8,732 nucleotides of DNA from Chloroflexota bacterium (lineage in GTDB: Bacteria; Chloroflexota; Dormibacteria; Dormibacterales; Dormibacteraceae). The notes beneath the pieces are model-generated. The model saw only the letters and a program-made list of their open reading frames with translations. It did no database searches and had not been told where the DNA came from. Positions 1-5,418 of the stretch are shown piece after piece. A program made the position numbers and the translations under genes. The stretch is from positions 25,771-34,502 of the forward strand of contig DMCH01000034.1 in the NCBI GenBank assembly GCA_003446775.1, written 5' to 3'. Position 1 is the stretch's first letter; each line of letters starts with the position of its first letter.

Positions 1-714
1 TCGATCGCGTTCGGGGTCGTGCACTCCGCCGGCCATCCCAACATCGGGTATCTGACGGCGATGGACTTTCACGTCGGCGCGGCGTTGTGCGTGATCCCTT
101 TCCTTCTCTGGCATCTGTTCGCGCGGCCGCTCAAGCTGAGAGTCACCGACCTGAGTCGCCGCAACTTTCTCCGGGGCAGCATCCTGGCCGGGGCTGCGGG
201 GCTGGGCGTGGCGCTGCTGCCGTCGGCGCGGCGCGCACCCACGGGATCATTCCAGGCCGCTTACCCCGTGGCCACGGTATGGATGTTCGACACCGTGCCC
301 GAGGTGGACGTCGTCTCGTGGCGCCTCGCTGTCGGCGGCCGCACGTGGACCTATGACGAGCTGGCGGGGTACTCCGATCGCATCGCAGCCGTCATCGACT
401 GCACCGGTGGCTGGTACTCCGAGCAGGTGTGGGAGGGCGTCCTGCTGCAACGCCTGCTGCCGGGCCGCTCAGGCGGCGGCGCGAGCCTGAACGTGAGGTC
501 GATCACGGGCTACAGCCGGCGCTTCGGGATCGAAGAAGCCGGCCGCCTGCTCCTGGCGACACGCCTGGCCGGCGATCCCCTCGATGCGGGGCACGGCTAC
601 CCGGTTCGCCTCGTCGTCCCAGGGCAGCGCGGCTTCGCCTGGGTGAAATGGGTGGTCGCGATCGACGTCGAGGACCAACCGTGGTGGTGGCAGCCGCCCT
701 TCCCGCTACAGTAA
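1..714 (+). CDS. Membrane-anchored molybdopterin oxidoreductase, sulfite-oxidase type (5' end missing)
   Basis: The reading frame is open from base 1, so the gene starts upstream; the GTG at 19 is probably internal. Numbering from that GTG, residues 17-35 are a membrane helix with two His (18 and 32), the spacing used by b-type cytochromes to hold two haems on one helix. A twin-arginine motif (SRRNFL, 46-51) follows, then a weakly hydrophobic helix (53-69) ending in Arg-Arg (71-72), then a soluble domain. That domain resembles the molybdopterin domain of sulfite oxidase-like enzymes. It has a conserved Cys (128, in VIDCTGGW) at the usual Mo-ligand position, WEGVLL, and a late RLVVPGQ...VKWV segment. 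The catalytic domain is probably extracytoplasmic and exchanges electrons with the membrane haems; the substrate is unknown. The 3' end overlaps the next gene by 34 bp. The family call is strong, the reaction is not. Confidence 0.85.
   Translation, partial: SIAFGVVHSAGHPNIGYLTAMDFHVGAALCVIPFLLWHLFARPLKLRVTDLSRRNFLRGSILAGAAGLGVALLPSARRAPTGSFQAAYPVATVWMFDTVPEVDVVSWRLAVGGRTWTYDELAGYSDRIAAVIDCTGGWYSEQVWEGVLLQRLLPGRSGGGASLNVRSITGYSRRFGIEEAGRLLLATRLAGDPLDAGHGYPVRLVVPGQRGFAWVKWVVAIDVEDQPWWWQPPFPLQ
670..674 (+). promoter_or_regulatory. Ribosome binding site for the DUF3052-like gene
   Basis: GAGGA lies six bases before the GTG at 681, inside the end of the molybdoenzyme gene. It is the best Shine-Dalgarno match near the possible starts of the next gene and favours GTG 681 over TTG 723 or GTG 786. 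Confidence 0.5.
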
Positions 715-1181
715 CTCTCGGATTGCGCCACCTCGAGTCGCAGCGTTCGCTGCTCGCGCTGGGCAAGGATTCGCCCGGCCTGTCCGTGCTTGCGAAGAAG
801 CTGCGGCTGGCACCCAACCATCACGTCGCGGTCATCAACGCGCCCCCCGGCTACCTCGCCCAGCTGGCGCCGGCACCGGCGGATCTGTACACCGCGCTCA
901 AGCCGTCAACGCTCTACGACGTGGTCCAGCTCTTCGTGAACAACGTGGACGAGCTGCGCACGCTTGGGCCATCCGCCATGAACGCGGTGAGGCCGGACGG
1001 GCTGCTCTGGGTCGCATATCCGAAGGGCGGCGTCACCAGCGGAGCGTCGGACCTGCCCGCCACGCCCTGGTGGACCAAGCGGGACGTCCTGGGTGAGATC
1101 ACGGGCGAGACAGGCTATAAGCCTGTCGCCTTCGTCAAGATCGATGACGACTGGACCGCTCTACGTTTTAAGAGGACGTAG
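681..1181 (+). CDS. DUF3052-like small protein of unknown function
   Basis: A 166-residue protein if it starts at the first of three consecutive GTG codons (681, 684, 687). TTG 723 and GTG 786 are possible later starts, and the recognisable core begins only around residue 34 (LSVLAKKLRLAP). The pattern is KLRLAP, then VINAPPGYL (51-59), DVVQLFV (80-86), RPDGLLWVAYPKGG (104-117) and a closing IDDDWTALRF (154-163). This is what I recall of small DUF3052-type proteins; the family name is from memory and the function is unknown. There is no signal peptide or clear membrane helix. The start sits 34 bp inside the preceding molybdoenzyme gene, so translation is probably coupled. The stop is 12 bp before the SDR ATG. 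The coding region is real; the exact start is uncertain. Confidence 0.7.
   Translation: MVVAAALPATVTLGLRHLESQRSLLALGKDSPGLSVLAKKLRLAPNHHVAVINAPPGYLAQLAPAPADLYTALKPSTLYDVVQLFVNNVDELRTLGPSAMNAVRPDGLLWVAYPKGGVTSGASDLPATPWWTKRDVLGEITGETGYKPVAFVKIDDDWTALRFKRT
1171..1176 (+). promoter_or_regulatory. Shine-Dalgarno-like AGAGGA before the SDR gene
   Basis: AGAGGA overlaps the end of the DUF3052-like gene. It is 17 bases from the SDR ATG at 1194, which is too far for a normal site, but 8 bases from an in-frame CTG at 1185. It may therefore point to a CTG start three codons upstream. Confidence 0.35.
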
Positions 1182-1193
1182 TTTCTGTCTGGG

Positions 1194-1991
1194 ATGGGGC
1201 CGGCCCGAGGCGGACTTTGGGGCAAGGTGGCCGTCGTCACGGGTGGCGGCAGCGGGGTCGGCCGCGCGGTCGCGAAGGCGATGGCGAAGCAAGGTGCGAA
1301 CATCGTGGTCTCAGACTTCGATGAGCCACGCATGGACCGCACCGTCGAAGAAATCCTGAGGCTCGGCACGAGCGATTCCTCGATCGCCCTCGCCACTGAC
1401 GTGCGCAGCGACTCCTCGGTGCGATCGCTCGCGCGCGATTCGATCAAGGCGATGGGCCGGGCCGACATCCTGGTCAATGCGGCGGGGGTCCTACTCCAGG
1501 GCAAGCTGGAGCGCATCTCCACCAAGGACTGGAGCTGGATGCTCGAGACCAACCTCCTGGGTGCGGTCCGGACCAGCATGGCTTTTCTTCCGCATATGAC
1601 GGAGCGCGGCTCCGGCCACATCGTCAACGCGGTCTCGTACGGCGGCCTGCACCCGGGCGATCCGATGACCATCCCTTACGACACCGGTCACTCCGCTCTT
1701 GCCGTCTTCACTCAGTCGCTTGCGCAGCAGACGCGCGGCACCGGCGTCCTTGTATCGCTTTTCTGTCCCGGCTCTCGCAGTCCACGCATCGGCCAGAACA
1801 CCCGGTCGCGAGGCATGGGCCGGTGGCTGAGCGGCGTGGGCGCGGAGGAAGGCGCTCGCTGGTTCGACCAGATCGCGGCCAGCCTGATCGACGCACTTCA
1901 CCACCCGAGATTCCTGATCGTCGGCGACCCGGCGGAGGCGGATGCGCTTCGCGCTCGCTGGGATGCTCCCGCAGCGGCCGCGACGAGGTGA
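1194..1991 (+). CDS. Short-chain dehydrogenase/reductase-like protein with altered active site
   Basis: A 265-residue protein, normal for a classical SDR. Rossmann features are clear: TGGGSGVG (16-23), an acidic residue ending the second strand (Asp41, usually favouring NAD(H) over NADP(H)), Asp69-Val70, NAAG (95-98) and Asn120. Ser148 (IVNAVS) and Tyr162 match the catalytic Ser and Tyr. The YxxxK motif reads Tyr-Asp-Thr-Gly-His, so His166 replaces the catalytic Lys. The CPG segment (191-193) that closes over the cofactor is present. The substrate cannot be told, and the protein could have weak, altered or no oxidoreductase activity. The start is ATG 1194, or CTG 1185 if the AGAGGA at 1171 is used. 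Its stop overlaps the antiporter start as GTGA. Confidence 0.85.
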   Translation: MGPARGGLWGKVAVVTGGGSGVGRAVAKAMAKQGANIVVSDFDEPRMDRTVEEILRLGTSDSSIALATDVRSDSSVRSLARDSIKAMGRADILVNAAGVLLQGKLERISTKDWSWMLETNLLGAVRTSMAFLPHMTERGSGHIVNAVSYGGLHPGDPMTIPYDTGHSALAVFTQSLAQQTRGTGVLVSLFCPGSRSPRIGQNTRSRGMGRWLSGVGAEEGARWFDQIAASLIDALHHPRFLIVGDPAEADALRARWDAPAAAATR

Positions 1992-3736
1992 ACGCTCCCT
2001 CCGACGAGCTTCTGTACAGCATCGGCATCTGCGTCGGCGCGGCGGCTTTGCTCGCCGTGGTCGGATGGCGTCTGCGGCAGCCGCTGATCCTGGCGTATCT
2101 GGTCACCGGCGTTGTCATCGGTCCGGTGGGCCTCAAGTGGGTCACCAGCCAGGCCAGCATCGGAACGGTCGCCGAGATCGGGCTGATTCTTCTTCTCTTC
2201 ATCATCGGGTTGGAGATCGACGTCAAGAGGCTCGCCTCTGCGGGGCCCGTCGTGCTGCTTACCGGAGCCCTGCAGGTCCCCATCTGCTTTGCGCTCGGGC
2301 TCGGCTTTTTCTATGCGATCGGCGTGCGGAACGTTCCTGGCAACTACGCGCTGCTGTACCTGGCTGCATGCATGAGCCTGTCCAGCACTCTGGTGGTCGT
2401 CAAGCTGCTCTACGACAAGCACGAGCTAGACACCCTGCCCGGGCGAATCACGCTCGGAGTGCTGATCATCCAGGACATGTGGGCGGTGCTCATGCTCGCG
2501 GTGCAACCGAACCTCCTGAACCCAAACCTGCTTCCGCTCGCGTTCTCGCTGTGGAGGGGCGCGCTGCTCGTGGTGGGTGGTCTGGCGCTCTCCAAGTACG
2601 TCCTTCCTCATCTGTTCCGGGCGGTCGCCAAAGCGCCGGAGCTGGTGCTCGTGAGCGCGCTGGCCTGGTGCTTCTTCCTCGCCGGCGCCGCGAGCCTCAT
2701 CGGACTCTCGCGAGAGATGGGCGCCCTGATCGCCGGCGTGAGCCTGTCGACCTTTCCCTACAACCTCGACGTGATGGCGAAGGCGGTCAGCATCCGGGAC
2801 TTCTTCGTAACGCTCTTCTTCGTCGCGCTCGGTTTGCAGATCCCCATCCCGAGCCTTCAGGTGGTCGTCATCGCGCTAGCCGCATCAGCCTTCGTGATCG
2901 TCAGCCGACTCTCGGTCGTGCCTATCCTCTACTGGTTCGGGCTGGGCCATCGCGCGAGCCTGCTGCCGGCGATCAACCTGGCGCAGGTGAGCGAGTTCTC
3001 GATCGTGATCGCGTCGCTTGGACTCATGCAACGACCTGCCCAGATCGACTCCAGCGTGGTCACGATCGTGATCATGACATTCGCGATCACCTCGGTCGTA
3101 TCGACCTACATGATCCAGTCGAGCCACTACGTCCAGAGGGCGCTGAGCAACCTGCTGAAGCTGCTTCGGGTCCGGGACCTGGATTCGGCCGCGAGCGCGG
3201 TGGAGAAGGTCGAAAGCCGGCACGAGTCGGTCGTCTTCCTGGGCTTCTTCCGCGACGCGAGCTCGATCCTGCACGAGTTCGAGCGAGACGGCGATCCCGC
3301 CGAGGCCAAGGACTTCCTTCGGAAGATTCTCGTGATCGACTTCAATCCGACCGTGATGCGAGAGCTGCGCCACCGCTCCATCAGCTGCATCTACGGCGAT
3401 ATCGCGCACGCGGACACCCTACGCCATGCGGGCATCGAGAATGCCGAGCTGGTGGTGTCGAGCATCACCGACGAAATCCTCCGCGGCACGAATAACCTGA
3501 GGCTCCTGCGCAACATCCGCGCCGACTGCCCCAGGGCCAAGGTCATGCTCTCGAGCGAGCACATCGCGCAGGCTCTCTTTTTCTATGAGGCCGGCGCCGA
3601 CTTCGTCTACATACCCAGGCTCCATTCCGCGTCGCAGATCGCCGGCATCTTGAAGAAGGGGCTGGTCGAGGGCTTCGACGCGGTGCGGGAGGCGGAGATC
3701 AAGCACTTGACGTTGCGTCGAGAGGTACTCGCCTGA
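1988..3736 (+). CDS. CPA2-family cation:proton antiporter with C-terminal RCK/TrkA-N-like domain
   Basis: A 582-residue inner-membrane protein from GTG 1988, four bases overlapping the SDR stop. The frame is open further upstream, but the first helix and the QPLILAYLVTGVVIGP signature fit this start. Residues 8-375 form about 12 helices with CPA2 marks: LLFIIGLEID (69-78), SLSSTLVVVKLL (130-141), the IIQD motif with Gln162-Asp163 expected at the ion site, and an LAQVSEFSIV helix (331-340). KefB/KefC and related antiporters exchange K+ or Na+ for H+. Residues 414-560 resemble the RCK/TrkA-N regulatory domain: VIDFNP (449-454), IYGDI (468-472) and AELVVSSI (486-493). Its nucleotide-binding loop is abnormal: GFFRDA (419-424) stands where GxGxxG is expected, so NAD(H) control is doubtful. 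No strong ribosome binding site is visible, which suggests coupling to the SDR. Confidence 0.9.
   Translation: MNAPSDELLYSIGICVGAAALLAVVGWRLRQPLILAYLVTGVVIGPVGLKWVTSQASIGTVAEIGLILLLFIIGLEIDVKRLASAGPVVLLTGALQVPICFALGLGFFYAIGVRNVPGNYALLYLAACMSLSSTLVVVKLLYDKHELDTLPGRITLGVLIIQDMWAVLMLAVQPNLLNPNLLPLAFSLWRGALLVVGGLALSKYVLPHLFRAVAKAPELVLVSALAWCFFLAGAASLIGLSREMGALIAGVSLSTFPYNLDVMAKAVSIRDFFVTLFFVALGLQIPIPSLQVVVIALAASAFVIVSRLSVVPILYWFGLGHRASLLPAINLAQVSEFSIVIASLGLMQRPAQIDSSVVTIVIMTFAITSVVSTYMIQSSHYVQRALSNLLKLLRVRDLDSAASAVEKVESRHESVVFLGFFRDASSILHEFERDGDPAEAKDFLRKILVIDFNPTVMRELRHRSISCIYGDIAHADTLRHAGIENAELVVSSITDEILRGTNNLRLLRNIRADCPRAKVMLSSEHIAQALFFYEAGADFVYIPRLHSASQIAGILKKGLVEGFDAVREAEIKHLTLRREVLA
3720..3725 (+). 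promoter_or_regulatory. Ribosome binding site supporting a CTG start
   Basis: GAGAGG lies seven bases before the CTG at 3733 and inside the end of the antiporter gene. In the phosphoesterase frame there is no ATG, GTG or TTG nearby upstream, so this site decides the start. Confidence 0.5.
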
Positions 3737-4374
3737 CCCGCATTCTCGCCATCGCGGACGAGGAGGACGAGGGCCTTTTCGGAGACAAGCTCATCACGTT
3801 GCAGCCCGACCTCGTGCTGTCGTGCGGGGACCTGCCCTGGGACTACCTGGAGTACATCGTCAGCCGTCTCAACGTGCCGCTGTTGTACGTGCCGGGCAAC
3901 CACGATCCGGTCCCGCCGCCGCTCGACGATACGTGGACGCCCCTTCGAGCCGAACGGCCCGCGCGGGGGCCGCAGGGCTGCGTGAATGTGGACGGCAGGG
4001 TTGAGCACGCGGCCGGGCTCCGCATCGCGGGCCTCGGAGGTTCGATGCGCTACCGACCCGGCCCCAATCAGTACACGTCGGCGCAGATGCAGTGGCGGGC
4101 GCTGCCCATCGAGATCCTTGCGCGCTTGAGGCGAGGCGACGGCAACCGCCGTCTCGATGTGCTGCTGACTCATGCGCCGCCAGAGGGTTTCAGCGGCAAG
4201 TACGACGACCTTGCTCATCGCGGCTTCCCGGCGTTCAACCGGTTGATCAAGAACCTGGCGCCGCGGCTCCACGTGCACGGCCACGTCCATCCATATGGCG
4301 TGACGCAGGCCGACCGAAAGCTTGGCGTAACGCTGATCGTCAACGCGGTGCCGTACCGTCTGCTCGAGCTCTGA
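3733..4374 (+). CDS. Calcineurin-like metallophosphoesterase, apparent CTG start
   Basis: A 213-residue protein with the metallophosphoesterase motifs in order: ILAIADEE with Asp9 and Glu11 (the Dx[H/E] pair), GD (32-33), GNHD (55-58), THAPP with His147, and HVHGHVH (180-186). These residues bind two metal ions in enzymes that hydrolyse phosphomonoesters or diesters, including nucleotides. The substrate is unknown. No signal peptide is seen, so it is probably cytosolic. A TTG at 3799 would give 191 residues but would delete the first metal motif, so translation must begin earlier. The only plausible codon is CTG 3733, with GAGAGG seven bases upstream and CTGA overlapping the antiporter stop. 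It is the last gene of the plus-strand unit and is followed by two hairpins. Confidence 0.85.
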   Translation: MTRILAIADEEDEGLFGDKLITLQPDLVLSCGDLPWDYLEYIVSRLNVPLLYVPGNHDPVPPPLDDTWTPLRAERPARGPQGCVNVDGRVEHAAGLRIAGLGGSMRYRPGPNQYTSAQMQWRALPIEILARLRRGDGNRRLDVLLTHAPPEGFSGKYDDLAHRGFPAFNRLIKNLAPRLHVHGHVHPYGVTQADRKLGVTLIVNAVPYRLLEL

Positions 4375-4388
4375 GAGGCGGCGGCTGG

Positions 4389-4409
4389 CCTCCCCACCAC
4401 GTGGGGAGG
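4389..4409. terminator. Perfect 9-bp hairpin between convergent genes
   Basis: The arms cctccccac (4389-4397) and gtggggagg (4401-4409) are exact reverse complements around a 3-base loop. It lies between the ends of the phosphoesterase (plus) and the cyclodeaminase-family gene (minus), where a bidirectional terminator is expected. No T-tract follows on either strand, so it is not a textbook intrinsic terminator. It may instead be part of a repeat element. Confidence 0.55.
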
Positions 4410-4410
4410 T

Positions 4411-4433
4411 GGGCTCCGCCGCAGGCGCAGCCC
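4411..4433. repeat. Second hairpin of a tandem palindromic element
   Basis: The arms gggctccgcc (4411-4420) and ggcgcagccc (4424-4433) pair over ten positions with one mismatch around the loop gca. One base separates it from the first hairpin, and ggagggg (4434-4440) follows, which can compete for the cctcc arm. The pair looks like a dispersed palindromic (REP-like) element. With only one copy in the window, the repeat status is an inference. Confidence 0.4.
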
Positions 4434-4445
4434 GGAGGGGCGACC

Positions 4446-5396
4446 CTAAAGCGGGAGCGTGACGCCAGCTCCTTCTGAGCGGGCGCGGTCGAACACGAGC
4501 CGGGCCGTGGCGGCGTCCTCCACGGCATGACCTGTGGACTTGTAGACCGTGATCTCATCCTCGGACAGTCGCCCAGGGCGCGTGCCCGCGAGCACCTCCC
4601 CGACCTCGGTCAGCTTCTCGGCGTCGAGGCCCTGGAGCTCATGCGCGCCGGCCGGCGGCGGGTTGGTGGCCGCGCCGCGCCACTCCACGAACACGCGTGC
4701 GGCGGACATCGTGGCGGGATCGATCTCAGGCCCGAAAGTCCCGCCCACCGAGCTGACATGCGCGCCAGGTTTCAGCCAATCGAGGCGGATCACCGGCGCG
4801 TGCGAGTCGGTGCAGCACGCGACCACGTCGGCGCCGCGTACGGCATCTTCGAACGAACCCGCGGTGCGGGCCCCGGGGTGGCGTGCTGCGAGGGTCGCCG
4901 CCTTGCTGCCGTCTCTCGACGCGATGCGGATCTCATCGAAGTCACGAACTCGAGGCAGGGTCTCGAGATGCGACGCGCCCTGCACTCCCGCGCCCAGGAT
5001 CGCCAGCACCTTCGCATGCTTGCGCGCCAGCGCGCCGGTCGCCACCGCGGCGGTCCCGCCCGTGCGGATGGCCGTGATGTATGTGCCGTCCATGATCGCC
5101 AGCGGCGCGCCGTTGCTTTCGTCGAAGAGCGCGATCAGCCCCTGATGGGAGGGAAGCCCGTGCTTATGATTGCCAGGGAAAACCGAGACGAGCTTGACCT
5201 CGAGCGCTACGCCGGGTACGAAGCCCGGCATGGTTCCCATGATCCCCAGGTCCGGCACGCGAATCCCGACCCGCGGCGGCACGATCGTGATGCCCGCGGA
5301 GAAAGCGATCAGGGCTTTGCCAAGAGCGTCGAGCATGGCGTCGACGTCGAGCAGCCGTTCCACGTCTTCGCGGCTGAGGTAGAGAAGCTCACGCAC
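4446..5396 (-). CDS. Ornithine cyclodeaminase/mu-crystallin family NAD(P)-dependent enzyme
   Basis: A 316-residue protein from GTG 5396, the family's usual length. A TTG at 5444 would add 16 residues and run into the divergent MFS gene, and the family-like sequence begins at RELLYLSREDV. Marks: ALEVKLV with Lys68 and PGN (74-76) in the substrate half, DGTYITAIRTGGTAAVAT (103-120), the Rossmann loop GAGVQG (135-140), and the closing TVYKSTGHAVEDAATA (283-298). Members include ornithine cyclodeaminase, alanine dehydrogenase, ketimine reductases and opine-type synthases. The segment that carries the catalytic Asp in true ornithine cyclodeaminase (GDCPGKTEL type) reads VGGTFGPEID (217-226) here, shortened and without that Asp. 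Cyclodeamination is therefore unlikely and the substrate is open. It is divergent from an MFS exporter, which may handle a related compound. Confidence 0.85.
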   Translation of the reverse strand: MRELLYLSREDVERLLDVDAMLDALGKALIAFSAGITIVPPRVGIRVPDLGIMGTMPGFVPGVALEVKLVSVFPGNHKHGLPSHQGLIALFDESNGAPLAIMDGTYITAIRTGGTAAVATGALARKHAKVLAILGAGVQGASHLETLPRVRDFDEIRIASRDGSKAATLAARHPGARTAGSFEDAVRGADVVACCTDSHAPVIRLDWLKPGAHVSSVGGTFGPEIDPATMSAARVFVEWRGAATNPPPAGAHELQGLDAEKLTEVGEVLAGTRPGRLSEDEITVYKSTGHAVEDAATARLVFDRARSEGAGVTLPL

Positions 5397-5418
5397 GCCC
5401 GGCCATGATAAGACTCTG
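5397..5418. promoter_or_regulatory. 22-bp divergent intergenic region
   Basis: Only 22 bp separate the GTG of the cyclodeaminase-family gene and the ATG of the MFS gene. On the minus strand TATCAT (5410-5405) resembles a -10 box eight bases before the GTG, which would fit a leaderless transcript, but no convincing -35 box is seen. Neither gene has a clear ribosome binding site. The promoters must overlap the opposite coding regions or each other. Confidence 0.35.

Noticed and set aside
1115..1672. 185-codon minus-strand open frame opposite the SDR gene
   Set aside because: It is antisense to a complete Rossmann fold and shows no motif.
1823..1987. N-terminal extension of the antiporter frame
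   Set aside because: It overlaps the SDR coding region in another frame and lacks a membrane helix; GTG 1988 gives a normal antiporter N-terminus.
1942..3495. 517-codon plus-strand open frame
   Set aside because: It lies inside the antiporter gene in another frame and has Arg/Pro-rich low-complexity protein without motifs, typical of high-GC shadow frames.
4527..5408. 293-codon plus-strand open frame opposite the cyclodeaminase-family gene
   Set aside because: The minus strand holds clear family motifs throughout. The plus frame gives Arg/His-rich sequence with no family likeness.
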